DNA from: CAYRNR01 sp964425605
GTDB lineage: Bacteria > Myxococcota_A > UBA796 > UBA9615 > CAYRNR01
NCBI GenBank assembly: GCA_964425605.1
Contig: CAYRNR010000031.1
Span: 1-64,000, forward strand
DNA length: 64,000 nt
Direction: 5' to 3'
Shown: positions 43,602 to 53,426 of the stretch, piece after piece
Layout of the letters: each line of letters opens with the position of its first letter
How positions within the stretch are numbered: the first letter of the stretch is position 1
Position numbers and translations under genes: made by a program
Notes under the pieces: generated by a model
Told to the model about the DNA's origin: nothing
Databases searched by the model: none
What the model saw: only the letters and a program-made list of their open reading frames with translations

Positions 43602-46600
43602 ATGAACAAGCTACCGAGATGGTTCCGCCGTCTGTTGCTGACGGCGGGCGGAGTCGTGCTGCTGATCGCCGCGATCGTGATCTGGGCGCGGCTGCCCGAC
43701 ATCCCGACGTGGACCCGATGGGGGCTGGTCCTCGACCGCGCGCCCGAGGGCACACCCGTGCCCATGGCCTCGTTGTCCGCCCGCGGCCTGCAGCGGGGGG
43801 ACGTGGGGGACGTGGAGGTGGCGGTCGAGGCCGTCTACTCGATGGGCCAGGCGACCGACGCGCAGCGAGCGCCGCTGCGACGGTGCAAGGCTGAGCTGGA
43901 GCTGGTGGCTGCGAACGGCGAGTCCATACCCCTCACGCCCGCGGACGGCTGGACCGCCGAGCCCGGCCTGCTGCGGGCCGAGGTGGAACTACCCGAGGTG
44001 GCGGACGGGGACTACCAGCTGCGGGCGGTCGTGGAGACTCGCCTGGGTGAGGTGAGCGTGGAGCTGCCGGTGGCGCTGTATGCGCCCGCACTGGTCCACC
44101 TGCTGTCCGATCGGCCGATCTACCAGCCTGGCCAGGAGATCCGGTTCCGGGCGGTCACGTTCCGCGAGGGAGACTTCGTACCCATCGAGGGGCGGCCCGG
44201 CACGTTCAGCGTGACGTCGCCCGAGGGGCACACGTTGCTCGACGAGCCCGTGCCCACGGGGCCGTATGGTGTGGCTGCGACCAGCTTCCCGCTGGCCGAG
44301 CTGGCGCCCACGGGTCGCTACAAGCTCCGCTACCGCAGCGGCACGGCCGAGGACCAGGTCGAGGTGAACGTGGCGCCGTTCCGGCTGCCCGTGCTGGAGG
44401 TGGAGGCGCGCACGGATCAGGCGTGGTACACGGCCGGGGAGGAGCCCACGATTCGCGGCTCGGTCCAGTACCGCAGCGGCGCTCCGGTGGCCGACGCGCT
44501 CGTCTCGTTCAGCCTCGGCAGCGCGGGCGGGGACCGGCACGAGTCGTGGCCGCCGCCCCAGGAGTGGCTGGAACTCGACGACGTGCGGACCGACGCGCGG
44601 GGCGCGTTCTCGGTGACGCTGGCGCGCATCCCGGACGACCTGCACGACGCGGCGCAGGTCACAGCCCGGATCCTGGCCACGGATCCGGCCGGGCAGCGGG
44701 TGTCGGGTACGGCCACGCTGCGGCTGTCACCGTCTCCGATCGTGGCCCAGGTGGAGACCGAGCTGCGCGACGGGCTGGTGCCGGACTTCAACAACCGCGT
44801 GTATGTACGCGTGACCACCCCTGACCTGCTACCGCTGGCCGGGACCACCGTGCGGGTGTCCCGGGCCTGGGACCCCACGGACGAAGGGGTGAGCGCCGTG
44901 GCCGACGAGGACGCGGTGGCCGCGCTTCAGCTGGATCCCGGGCCGCCGGTGTCGGTGATCGTTCCGCCGCGGCCCTATCGGCCAGCGCCGCGGTCCGAGA
45001 CTCTGCACGTGCGCCGTGACGGCGTCGAGGATCTGTTCTCGACCGCTTCGATCTCCCTGGACGAGCGGGTGGTGCTCGACAGCTGGGATGGCCAGCTGGA
45101 GCACTGCGCGACCCTGGTGGCGAATCCTCGCCGCAGACGCGGGATCAGCGTGACGCGAAGGCTGGGCGTGGCCGTGGGCACCAACGGCGTGGTGACACGG
45201 GTGCTGCACCAGGACTCGGACATGGATCGCTGCTTGGCGGACGCGGTCCGGTCGCTGCGTGGTCCCACGGGTGGACAGCGGCTGTACAACATCACCTGGA
45301 CCATCGAGGCGCCTTCCGGGGGTTCGCTGGTGCAGAGCAAGATGACGAGCACTCCGGAGATGCCCGCGGGCCTGGCGGACGAGCTGGCTGCCGCACGCAC
45401 CCGCGGGCGTGCCTGCGTCGCCAGCCACGAAGGCGAGGATCCGCTGCCCGAGTATCTGCATTGGCGGGCGGATGCGGGTGAGAAGCGCGTGCTGACCTCC
45501 TGGCAGCGGGATACGGAGGCTGCCGGAGCGTGGCAGGGCGGGGAGATGGCCTGCGTGCGCGCGGCATTCGAGGGTCTGCAGCTGCCGAATGCGCCGGCCT
45601 TCGCCAGCGAGGGGGTGATGCGGCTGAAGGTCTGGCCCGACGAGACGACCACCGCGGCACGGCCATCGGCCACGGTCCGCACGGCGTACGAATTGCTCGT
45701 GGCGGTCGAGGCCGACGGCCAGACCCTGGGGGAGACCACCGTGGTGCTGGATCCTGGCCGGATTCCCCCGCTGCGGCTGCGGCCCGAACAATCGATCCTC
45801 CGGCCAGGCGAGGAGTTGTCGATCCAGGTGCTGCGCGGGCCCGAGTTCCACGGCGAGCTGCCGGCGGACGACACCGAGATCTTCCTGCGGCAGGGCGGCC
45901 GCGACGTCCAACAGCTCGACTGGGATCCCGAGCAGCGGGTGATCCGCGGCACGATCCCCGAGCTGCCATCCGTGCACGGCCTGCTCACCGTGGAGCTGGC
46001 GTCGGCCCGGGCCGTGCTGCTGGTGCCGCGAGGGGACGTCCTCGAGCTGGCGATGTCGTCGGATCGTGAAAAGTACCGGCCGGGCGAGGTGGCCCGGATC
46101 GAACTACTGACCACGGCTGCCGGCGCGGGCAGCGCGGCCGCAGTGAGCCTGCTGGGGGTGGACGAGGCCCTGGGTCAAATCGCAGCACTGCCGGGACCCG
46201 ACGAGATGGGGCGGGTGACCATCCGAGCCACCAGCCGCGGGGCTGCGTTCGGCGTGTTCGACGTCGAGGATCTGCTGCTGGGGCGAGTCCGGGGGCCGAA
46301 CGCGGCGCTGGCCGCGCTGCAGCGTGTCCAGGAGATCCCGACCGTGTCGAGCGAGGAGCGCGCCGTGAGCGGGATTGCTGCGGGCAGCTTCGATCCGGTG
46401 GTGCCCCTGACCGAGACGTTCTACGAGGTGCTGGCCGATGCCCAGCAGCGTGTGGCGGCCTGGGAGCGGGGTGCGCCCGATGGCGAGCTGATGACCGCGC
46501 CGCAGATGGTCGAGCTGTGGTCCGAGACGCTGCGCGAGCGTCGCAGAGCCGGGCTGCCGTGCGCGGACGCCTACGGGATGGACCTGGAGCTGGGACGGCT

Positions 46601-46712
46601 GCCGTCCGATCTGCTGTCGCTGACCGATCCGCGGCTGCTGGTCACCGACGCCAGCCGGCTCCCCGAGGACGTCGAGAACTGGAAGGGGTTCGTGCGGGAG
46701 GTGTCGCCATGA
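43602..46712 (+). CDS. Alpha-2-macroglobulin-family protein, N-terminal half, with embedded AgmX/TonB-C-like modules
   Basis: 1036 residues. One N-terminal transmembrane helix (about 11-29) anchors it in the inner membrane with a periplasmic body. Residues about 165-300 are an MG2-type macroglobulin domain (LLSDRPIYQPGQEIRFRAV), followed by further MG-like domains. Residues about 495-570 (LEHCATLVANP, GVAVGTNGVVTRVL, MDRCLADAVRSL) follow the C..C pattern of AgmX/PglI or TonB C-terminal domains; a second, more divergent copy lies at about 600-690. More MG domains follow. The protein stops before the A2M/thioester region, which is carried by the next gene, whose ATG overlaps this TGA. The AgmX assignment is my reading of spacing and Cys pattern, not a database match. 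Confidence 0.8.
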   Translation: MNKLPRWFRRLLLTAGGVVLLIAAIVIWARLPDIPTWTRWGLVLDRAPEGTPVPMASLSARGLQRGDVGDVEVAVEAVYSMGQATDAQRAPLRRCKAELELVAANGESIPLTPADGWTAEPGLLRAEVELPEVADGDYQLRAVVETRLGEVSVELPVALYAPALVHLLSDRPIYQPGQEIRFRAVTFREGDFVPIEGRPGTFSVTSPEGHTLLDEPVPTGPYGVAATSFPLAELAPTGRYKLRYRSGTAEDQVEVNVAPFRLPVLEVEARTDQAWYTAGEEPTIRGSVQYRSGAPVADALVSFSLGSAGGDRHESWPPPQEWLELDDVRTDARGAFSVTLARIPDDLHDAAQVTARILATDPAGQRVSGTATLRLSPSPIVAQVETELRDGLVPDFNNRVYVRVTTPDLLPLAGTTVRVSRAWDPTDEGVSAVADEDAVAALQLDPGPPVSVIVPPRPYRPAPRSETLHVRRDGVEDLFSTASISLDERVVLDSWDGQLEHCATLVANPRRRRGISVTRRLGVAVGTNGVVTRVLHQDSDMDRCLADAVRSLRGPTGGQRLYNITWTIEAPSGGSLVQSKMTSTPEMPAGLADELAAARTRGRACVASHEGEDPLPEYLHWRADAGEKRVLTSWQRDTEAAGAWQGGEMACVRAAFEGLQLPNAPAFASEGVMRLKVWPDETTTAARPSATVRTAYELLVAVEADGQTLGETTVVLDPGRIPPLRLRPEQSILRPGEELSIQVLRGPEFHGELPADDTEIFLRQGGRDVQQLDWDPEQRVIRGTIPELPSVHGLLTVELASARAVLLVPRGDVLELAMSSDREKYRPGEVARIELLTTAAGAGSAAAVSLLGVDEALGQIAALPGPDEMGRVTIRATSRGAAFGVFDVEDLLLGRVRGPNAALAALQRVQEIPTVSSEERAVSGIAAGSFDPVVPLTETFYEVLADAQQRVAAWERGAPDGELMTAPQMVELWSETLRERRRAGLPCADAYGMDLELGRLPSDLLSLTDPRLLVTDASRLPEDVENWKGFVREVSP

Positions 46713-49700
46713 GCCGCGCCGCGATGATCTGTACGGGTGTTCTCCTGGTGAGCGTCTCGCTGCTCGGTCCGGCCTGCGGCGGCGACCACGAGCTGACGCT
46801 GGAGCCGATGGTCCTGCCCTGGGCCGACCACGGGGCCGAGGTCGCGATGTCGGAGTTCGTGGTCCCCGGCTCGTTCGACGACCAGGGCTTCGAGCCCGGG
46901 GGCGAGGCGTGGGAGATCGACTGTCTGGCGCTCGAGGACGCCGGTGGTGCCCTGCCCATCTCCTATGCCGTGGTCCAGGTCACCCCGGACCAGGTGACGG
47001 TCTCCGGTCACCGGGTGGTCGACGTGGACGACGGCCGCGTGAACGAGCGGTTCATGCGGGGCGCCATGATCGAACCGCTGTACGACACGATGCAGGCCAT
47101 GGCCGACAGCGCCAAGGCCGTGGCCGCGACCCACTCGTGCCCGTCCGACACGATCCCGGGGGACTTCAACGGCAAGCTGCTGCTGGCGATCGACGCGCGC
47201 GTGCCGTTCAGCACGCTGCGCGAGGTGATGTACACCTGCGGCCAGGCCCAGTTCGGCGAGTTCTACTTCCTGGTGGACGACGGATTCACCGGCGAGCAGG
47301 TGCAGTGGACGGCGGGTAGACGGAGCAGGAACTTGCCGCTGATGCTGACCATCGCCATCACCGACGAGGGCTTCCTCGTCGCCGGCAACGACGAGGTCGT
47401 GCTGCCGCCCGAGCCATTCGATCCGGACCAGGACCTGGGCGCGCGCCGGCCGCCGACGCTGCCCTGCGCGGGCCCTTGCCTGTCCAGCGAGGACTACGAC
47501 TGGACCGGCCTGCGCCGATTGCTGTCGCGGCTGAAGGAGCGCCACCCGGCGGAGACCAACGCGATCGTGATCCCGGAGTCCGCGGTCACCACGGCCACGC
47601 TGCTACGGACCATGGACGTGTGCCAGTGGGACGACGCCAGCCGCTCGTTGTTCCCGTTCGTGGTGGTGGCCGGCGGCGCCAACGGGGGCGGCGCCCACCG
47701 TTCCAGCCCGTCGGCGCAGGCCACGGGACGGCAGCAGACGTTGAGCCTCGGCCTGCACTCGACCGTGGCCGCGATCGCCAGCTCGCTGCCCGCCATCGGC
47801 GCGCCCAGGGCCACCTCGGAGCAACTGGACGATCGGATGCGGATCCAGGAGCTACCCTCGGTGGCGTTCGGGTCGGCGGAGGAGCTGCGCGACCAGCGCA
47901 AGGCCGAGATGATGCAGCAGGGGCTCGCGGCGCTCATCGGTACGACAGGCGAAGGGGCGGGCGGGGACAGCGTGGCGGACCTGCTCGCGGACGGGGGCGA
48001 TCTGGGTGGCAGCATGAAGCCCGAGATGCTCACGGCCAACGGGATCGGGGGTCGCACTGCGCGCAGGAGCCGCGGCAGCGACCGAGGCGGCACAAGCGTG
48101 GACGATCGCGGCGAGACCGAGCCCGCGAGCCAGGCCAGCATGCGCGCGTGGTTCCCCGAGAGCTTCGTCTTCGAACCGCTGGTGGTCACGGACGAGGACG
48201 GCGTGGCCAGCGTGGACGTGACCGTTCCGGATCAGCTGACGACCTGGCGCCTGCTGGGCCTGGCCCACAGCCAGGCGGGCAGCCAGGCCGGCGCCGAGCA
48301 CCAGTTCGCCTCCACGTTGCCCGCCTATGTGGAGGTCACGGCGCCGCCGCTCCTTCGAGTGGGGGATAGGCTGCGGCTGCCGCTGCAGGTGGTCAACAAC
48401 TCGCCCGAACCCTACCACGGGCGGCTGGAGGCGAAGGCCATCGGGGAGGGGGTCCGCGGCCAGACGGCGGCGACCGTGGGCCTGACGGCCTACGCCGGCG
48501 AGGTCCGCACCCTGCACCTCGACGCGGTCGCCCCGGGCGTGGCGACGGTGGTGGCGTCCCTGGGCGGGGACGACGCCGTGCAGCGATCCCTGCGGATCGT
48601 GCCCGCGGGCCGGCCCTCCACGCGCACCGCGAGCGGCACCCTGGCGGCCCCACGCACCCTCGAGTTGCCCGCTCGCGAGGGCGCGGCCAGGGGCAGCTCG
48701 ACCCTGGAGCTCGTGGTCTACCCCGGTCCGCTGGCCGTGGTCCGCGCAGAGATGGAGCAGGCGCCGGCGCGGGGCAGCGACCTGGCCTCGATCGCCTATG
48801 CCACGGCCCTGGTCGGCCGCGGCCAACAGGTGGCGGCGAGCATGCAGGCCGAGGTGGACCCAGCCGAGCTGCGAGCCGATCGGTTGCGTTCGTACCAGCT
48901 GCTCGTGCGGCACACCCGCTCCCCGTCCACGCAGCAGGCGCTGCTGGCGCTGCGCGGCGCCGCACAGCTGGACGATCCGATGACGCGCACGCTGGCGAAG
49001 AGGCTGGCGGGCCAGCTGGCCGACGCGCAATCCCCGGACGGCTCGTTCGCGGTCGCCTGGGGCAGCGGTGAGGTCTCCCTGGAGCGGGCGCTGGTCTTCG
49101 TGGCCGAGGCCGCCGACGCCTGTGCGGAGCTCGACGATCGTGTACCGCGCCGCTCGGCCAGCTTCGTCACCCGCAACGCCGCGGCCGTACAGGATCCCCA
49201 CACGGCCGCCGTGCTGCTTGGCGCCAACCTGGTGAGCGAGCCGCAACGTGCCAGCCTCCGCCAGCTGATCCTCGACGCGGTGGTCGAGCGAGAGGACGGC
49301 TCCCGGATCGTGCGGCCCACGGACGCCTCGCGGCGTGGCGACGGCACCCGGCCCGGTGAAATGGAGACCACAGCGCGCGCGATCGTGGCGTTGCAGGACG
49401 ATGGAGAGGCTCGCGAGTTGCTGGCCGATCTCGCCACCACGGTGCTGTCCTCCTATCGCCGGAACTCCGGGTTCGGGGACGGGCTCGCCAGCCTGGCCGC
49501 GCTGGACGCGCTGGCCGTGATGTTCGACGAGCCGCTCCCCGCGGAGGTCGAGGTACGCCTGTTCGACGGGGAGACCGGGCTGGTGGTCCAGACGCTGGAC
49601 CTGTCGAGCGGGACGAAGCCGCTGGTGGTGTCCGTCGCGGCGCCAGCTGGCGACGGTTCCCTACGGCTGGAGGCCTCACCGGCCGTTCCGGGGCTGGTCT

Positions 49701-50122
49701 ACACGTTGACGCGGACCGACTGGCTGGGGTGGGAGGAACCGGTCGAGGGCGGATTTGCGCTGCGCGTGGCCACACCAGACCGGCTGCGCGTGGGACGCCC
49801 TGGAGAGATCCAGCTGCAGGCTGCCGTGCCCGGGGACGAGCCGTTCGTGATCACGCTCGAGCTTCCAGCGGGCCTGGATGTGGATGAACAGAGCCTCGAG
49901 CCGCTGACGGCGGGCGGCACGCTCACGCGGTTCGAGATCGTGCAGGGCAAGGTGACGCTGTTCGTGCCGGGTCAGCCCGCAGGCGCCTCGTTCGGTATGC
50001 AGCTCGACGGGATCCCTACCCTGGCCGGGTCCCTGCAGTGGGGCGCGGCCACGTTGGCCCTCCTGAGCGATCCCGCGCGACAGGTACAGATCCAACCGTC
50101 GGCGCTCCTGGTCGTGCCCTAG
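46709..50122 (+). CDS. Alpha-2-macroglobulin-family lipoprotein, C-terminal half, lacking the thioester motif, with ExbD-like N-terminal modules
   Basis: 1137 residues, coupled to the upstream gene through ATGA. The signal ends LLGPAC, a likely but non-ideal lipobox. Two N-terminal modules (about 85-195 and 210-325) resemble periplasmic ExbD/TolR domains (LLLAIDARVPFSTLREVM..AQFGEFYFLV). A Gly/Arg-rich linker follows. The A2M domain starts at about 477 (MRAWFPESFVFEPL, TTWRLLGLAHS), then MG and alpha/alpha-toroid domains. Where family members have the thioester motif GCxEQ after YPGP, this protein reads MEQAPARGSD, so covalent trapping of proteases is not expected. With the upstream protein it would reconstitute one macroglobulin. 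A role in periplasmic defence is family knowledge; the coupling to energy-transduction modules is inference. Confidence 0.8.
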   Translation: MSRAAMICTGVLLVSVSLLGPACGGDHELTLEPMVLPWADHGAEVAMSEFVVPGSFDDQGFEPGGEAWEIDCLALEDAGGALPISYAVVQVTPDQVTVSGHRVVDVDDGRVNERFMRGAMIEPLYDTMQAMADSAKAVAATHSCPSDTIPGDFNGKLLLAIDARVPFSTLREVMYTCGQAQFGEFYFLVDDGFTGEQVQWTAGRRSRNLPLMLTIAITDEGFLVAGNDEVVLPPEPFDPDQDLGARRPPTLPCAGPCLSSEDYDWTGLRRLLSRLKERHPAETNAIVIPESAVTTATLLRTMDVCQWDDASRSLFPFVVVAGGANGGGAHRSSPSAQATGRQQTLSLGLHSTVAAIASSLPAIGAPRATSEQLDDRMRIQELPSVAFGSAEELRDQRKAEMMQQGLAALIGTTGEGAGGDSVADLLADGGDLGGSMKPEMLTANGIGGRTARRSRGSDRGGTSVDDRGETEPASQASMRAWFPESFVFEPLVVTDEDGVASVDVTVPDQLTTWRLLGLAHSQAGSQAGAEHQFASTLPAYVEVTAPPLLRVGDRLRLPLQVVNNSPEPYHGRLEAKAIGEGVRGQTAATVGLTAYAGEVRTLHLDAVAPGVATVVASLGGDDAVQRSLRIVPAGRPSTRTASGTLAAPRTLELPAREGAARGSSTLELVVYPGPLAVVRAEMEQAPARGSDLASIAYATALVGRGQQVAASMQAEVDPAELRADRLRSYQLLVRHTRSPSTQQALLALRGAAQLDDPMTRTLAKRLAGQLADAQSPDGSFAVAWGSGEVSLERALVFVAEAADACAELDDRVPRRSASFVTRNAAAVQDPHTAAVLLGANLVSEPQRASLRQLILDAVVEREDGSRIVRPTDASRRGDGTRPGEMETTARAIVALQDDGEARELLADLATTVLSSYRRNSGFGDGLASLAALDALAVMFDEPLPAEVEVRLFDGETGLVVQTLDLSSGTKPLVVSVAAPAGDGSLRLEASPAVPGLVYTLTRTDWLGWEEPVEGGFALRVATPDRLRVGRPGEIQLQAAVPGDEPFVITLELPAGLDVDEQSLEPLTAGGTLTRFEIVQGKVTLFVPGQPAGASFGMQLDGIPTLAGSLQWGAATLALLSDPARQVQIQPSALLVVP

Positions 50123-50168
50123 GAGTCCGTCGGGCAAAGCCGCCGTAGGCGGCGAGCCAGACGACTCC
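50120..50168 (+). terminator. Hairpin after the macroglobulin operon
   Basis: Starting at the stop codon, AGGAGTC (50120-50126) pairs with GACTCCT (50162-50168). GTC/GAC extends the stem, and a perfect inner stem GCCGCC-gta-GGCGGC (50138-50152) sits within. No U-run follows, so it may be a terminator helped by Rho or an mRNA-end stabiliser. Confidence 0.5.
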
Positions 50169-50169
50169 T

Positions 50170-50372
50170 CCCGTGCCCGTGCCCGTGCCCGTGCCCAGGC
50201 CGAAGGCCGGTGCCCGAAAGACCTGTGAGTCAGCTCTGGAGCTTCCGATCGGCGCTCGGACGCCGCAAGGCCCTCAGTCGCTTCAGCGACCTCACGCCAT
50301 GGCGCGGTACATCTTCCTGATGTTGTCTCGGGCACGGGCACGGGCACGGGCACGGGCACGGGTACCAGGAGC
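50170..50372. repeat. Inverted hexanucleotide repeat enclosing a hairpin-rich segment
   Basis: The left arm is (CCCGTG)n at about 50170-50196 and the right arm (GGGCAC)n at about 50329-50372; they are complementary. The 130 bases between them contain several small hairpins: CGGCG/CGCCG (50250-50265), GTCGC/GCGAC (50277-50290), CGCCATGGCG (50295-50304) and ACATC/GATGT (50310-50324). The segment has no open reading frame with support. It separates the convergent macroglobulin and beta-helix genes. Confidence 0.65.
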
Positions 50373-50374
50373 GC

Positions 50375-53221
50375 TCAGCAGCCCGCCCCCGGATAGGCCG
50401 CGGGATCGTTGTCCGCGCAATCCCAGTTCCCCCCGCCGTAGGTTCCCGGCTCCCACCACTCGTAGAAGGTGTCGTGATCCAGGTCCCAGGTGCCCGCGTA
50501 GGCGCCGCCGTAGGCGCCGATGTCGCTGGCGGAGCCGTCCGGATCGGTCAGGCCCGCGAACCCCGCGTCGATCAGGTTCGAGGTGGGGGCCAGGTGCAGG
50601 TCCCAGTACAGGGGGTCGGAGGCCACGGTGCTCTGGTACAGCGGGTTCTCGCTGATGTTCCCGTCCTGATTGGTGGGATCGAACACGCCGTCGTAGTTGT
50701 CGGGGTTGTTGCCGTAGGCGTTGTTGTTCGCGGCGGTCAGCGTACACCCGTCGCAATACAAGCCCGCGCCCATGCCGCCCTGGTTGGACGTGATCGAGCA
50801 GTTGGCCATGGTCAGGGTCGCCGCGCCCGTGGCGTGGATCCCTCCTCCGTTCGCCGCGTTGCCGTTGCCGTGGAACACCATGTTGTACAGCGAGTGGCTG
50901 CCCCCCTGGACGAACAGGCCGCCCCCCGCCCCCGTGGCCTCGTTGCCCAGGATCTTCACCGCGTCGAACCATCCGTCCGATCCCAGCATGTGCACACCGC
51001 CGCCGTTGGTGGTGGCCGTGTTGCGCGAGAACACCGTGTTGCTCATCACCGGCGACGAGTTCACGGCGCTGAGGCCGCCTCCCTGCATCACGGTGGACTC
51101 GCAGTCCGCGATCACCACGTTGGACAGCTGGGCGTCGGACCGCAGCAGGTACACGCCGCCGCCATCCCCTCCGGAGACCGTGCTGAGGTTGATGGTCGAG
51201 TGCTGCAGGATCATCGGTGAGTCCTCGGCATAGATGCCGCCGCCGTCGTTCGCGGCGCTGGCGTTGCCGATGACCAGGTCCTCGATGATGGGCAACGAGT
51301 CGACCATGTAGACACCGCCGCCGTCCTGCGTGGCGGCCACGTCCAGCACCCGCACGCCGGACATCACGGCGTCGGAGAGATCGAGGTAGATGCCTGCGCC
51401 AAACGCTGCGTTGCAGTCGGTCACCTGCACGTCGCTGAGGCTGGGGGCGCCGTCGTAGGCGTAGAGCCCGCCGCCGCTGTTGGCCACGCTGATGTACGAG
51501 ATGTGGACGTCCACCAGCGAGGGGCTCGCGCCGTTGATGTACACGCCCCCGCCGCGGCCTCCCACGCCGGTGCCTCCCTGCAGCCAGACCCCCTCCAGGA
51601 CGGCGTTGGAATCCTCCCCCGTCTGAAACGACACCACCGGTCCACCACCGCTCCCGTCGATGACGGTCGAAGACGATCCCTCGAGCCCCACCACGCGGAT
51701 GTTCTTGCCCAGGAAGTCGAGGTTCTCGACGTAGGTGCCCGCCGCGAGGCAGATCGTCTCGTCCATGGCTGCCGAGTCGATGGCGTCCTGGATGGTGAGG
51801 GGCCCCAGGGGCTCGACGTACACCCCGGCCTCGAAGTCCTCGTTCAGGTCGTCACAATCCGCGCATGCCAGGGCGTTGTCGCCGTCGAGGTTGGTGCGCT
51901 CGTCCAGCGGGATGTACCCGTCGCAGTCGTTGTCCTCCCCATCGCAGATCTCGGCCGCGCCGAGAAACGTGGCGGGATCCTGATCGTCGCAGTCGTCGCC
52001 GCACGCCCAGTAGCCGTCGCCGTCGTCGTCGGTCTCGTCCGCGGGGATCACGTTGTCGCAGTCGTTGTCCAGGCCGTCGCACAGCTCGGCGTTGCCCAGG
52101 AAGACGGCGGGCTCGTTGTCGTCGCAGTCGTCGCCGTTGGACACCCAGGTGGCGGCCGGGTCGCAGGTGACCGTCGCGGTCCCGAAGTCCCCCTGCCCGT
52201 CGTTGTCCGCGTCCTCGTACCAGGTCCCGGCGTCGGTGGCGTCGGCGCCGTCCACGGTCCCGTTGCAGTCGTCGTCAGCGCCGTTGCAGACCTCCGTCGC
52301 GGCGGGATTGATCTCGTCGTCGCTGTCGTCGCAGTCGGTGGCGTCGGCCACGTAGCCCTGCGGCGCGTCGCAGCCGTCCGACGACTCGTCGGGGTTGCCC
52401 CACCCGTCCCCGTCGTCGTCCTCGTACCAGGTCTGGGCGCCCACGGCGTCGTCGTTGTCGGTCACGCCGTCGCAGTCGTTGTCCACGTCGTCGCAGACCT
52501 CCTCGGCGCCGGGATGGATGTCGGGGTCCTCGTCGTCGCAGTCCTCGAAGGCCGGGTAGCCGTCGGCGTCGGCGTCCCAGCAATCGGTGTCCTCGTCGTC
52601 CACGTCCCCGTCGCAGTCGTTGTCCTCGTTGTCGTCGCAGATCTCGTCCGCGCCGGGGAAGATCGCCGGATCGTCGGGCGCACAGTCCACGGCGTTGGGG
52701 TAGCCGTCGCCGTCGGGATCGTCGCAGTCGGGATCGGCGTCGTCCATCAGGGTGTCGCAGTCGTTGTCCACCCCGTCGCCGCACACCTCGATGGCGCCCG
52801 GGTGGACGGCCGCGTCCTCGTCGTCGCAGTCCACGGCGCTGGGATAGCCGTCGCCGTCCACGTCGTCGCAGTCGGGATCGGTTCCGTCGACCAGCGTGTC
52901 GCAGTCGTCGTCCTGGTCGTTGTCGCACACCTCGATGGCGCCGGGGTAGACGTCCGCGTCGGTGTCGTCGCAGTCCACGGCGCTGGGGTAGCCGTCGCCG
53001 TCCACGTCGTCGCAGTCCGTGTCCTGGCCGTCGATCAGGCCGTCGCAGTCGTTGTCCAGGCCGTCGTGGCACTCCTCCTTGGCCCCGGGGTGGATGTCGG
53101 GGTTCTCCGGAGCACAGTCCTCCGCATCCACGGTGCCGTCCCCGTCGTAGTCGAACAGCGCCGGGTTGGAGCACCCCACGGCCCAGACCACCACCCACGC
53201 CAGCCCTTGCATCCTGCGCAT
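50375..53221 (-). CDS. MopE-repeat and beta-helix lipoprotein with Cys-ending C-terminal module
   Basis: 948 residues. The start at 53221 has GGAGGAGG upstream; lipobox AVGC (Cys17). The N-terminal repeats differ from those of its relatives: units of the form VDCDDTDADVYPGAIEVC..DQDDDCDTLVDG with DGDGYPSAVDCDD, plus two with the WYEDDDGDGWG insert. A beta-helix region (about 540-850, GGGVYINGASPSLVDVHI) leads to DLHLAPTSNLIDAGF, DIGAYGG, WWEPGTYG, NWDCADN and terminal GAGC. The C-terminal module is slightly shortened between WWEPGTY and WDC. Its upstream region faces the selenoprotein gene, so the two may share a divergent promoter region. Confidence 0.88.
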   Translation of the reverse strand: MRRMQGLAWVVVWAVGCSNPALFDYDGDGTVDAEDCAPENPDIHPGAKEECHDGLDNDCDGLIDGQDTDCDDVDGDGYPSAVDCDDTDADVYPGAIEVCDNDQDDDCDTLVDGTDPDCDDVDGDGYPSAVDCDDEDAAVHPGAIEVCGDGVDNDCDTLMDDADPDCDDPDGDGYPNAVDCAPDDPAIFPGADEICDDNEDNDCDGDVDDEDTDCWDADADGYPAFEDCDDEDPDIHPGAEEVCDDVDNDCDGVTDNDDAVGAQTWYEDDDGDGWGNPDESSDGCDAPQGYVADATDCDDSDDEINPAATEVCNGADDDCNGTVDGADATDAGTWYEDADNDGQGDFGTATVTCDPAATWVSNGDDCDDNEPAVFLGNAELCDGLDNDCDNVIPADETDDDGDGYWACGDDCDDQDPATFLGAAEICDGEDNDCDGYIPLDERTNLDGDNALACADCDDLNEDFEAGVYVEPLGPLTIQDAIDSAAMDETICLAAGTYVENLDFLGKNIRVVGLEGSSSTVIDGSGGGPVVSFQTGEDSNAVLEGVWLQGGTGVGGRGGGVYINGASPSLVDVHISYISVANSGGGLYAYDGAPSLSDVQVTDCNAAFGAGIYLDLSDAVMSGVRVLDVAATQDGGGVYMVDSLPIIEDLVIGNASAANDGGGIYAEDSPMILQHSTINLSTVSGGDGGGVYLLRSDAQLSNVVIADCESTVMQGGGLSAVNSSPVMSNTVFSRNTATTNGGGVHMLGSDGWFDAVKILGNEATGAGGGLFVQGGSHSLYNMVFHGNGNAANGGGIHATGAATLTMANCSITSNQGGMGAGLYCDGCTLTAANNNAYGNNPDNYDGVFDPTNQDGNISENPLYQSTVASDPLYWDLHLAPTSNLIDAGFAGLTDPDGSASDIGAYGGAYAGTWDLDHDTFYEWWEPGTYGGGNWDCADNDPAAYPGAGC

Positions 53222-53346
53222 CGGACCTCCTCCCAGCTGATCAAGGATAAGACAGACCTCGCTCTGCTGCTCGATCCCAGCATGCCCGGAGTCCGGGGGC
53301 GACGTGCACACACGGCCCTCACACGCGCCCCACGATTGACCCCCAA

Positions 53347-53379
53347 TTGACATGGGTTTTCCGGCAATTCCGATACGAT
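53347..53379 (+). promoter_or_regulatory. Candidate promoter of the selenoprotein gene
   Basis: A consensus TTGACA (53347-53352) is followed after 19 bases by GATACG or after 21 bases by TACGAT as a weak -10. A second TTGACC lies 12 bases further upstream. The gene starts at 53427. The long spacer lowers confidence. Confidence 0.35.
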
Positions 53380-53426
53380 CCACGGCGACGGCTCCCGGAT
53401 CACACGCATCGGAAACGAGGTCCAGA

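Noticed and set aside
46709..50122. Frameshift or assembly error splitting the macroglobulin
   Set aside because: The two parts meet in a clean ATGA overlap, and the second part begins with its own signal peptide and Cys, so it is a real separate gene.
50160..50380. CRISPR or tRNA signal in the hexanucleotide repeat block
   Set aside because: Unit length is 6 bases with no spacers, and no cloverleaf or T-loop sequence can be made.
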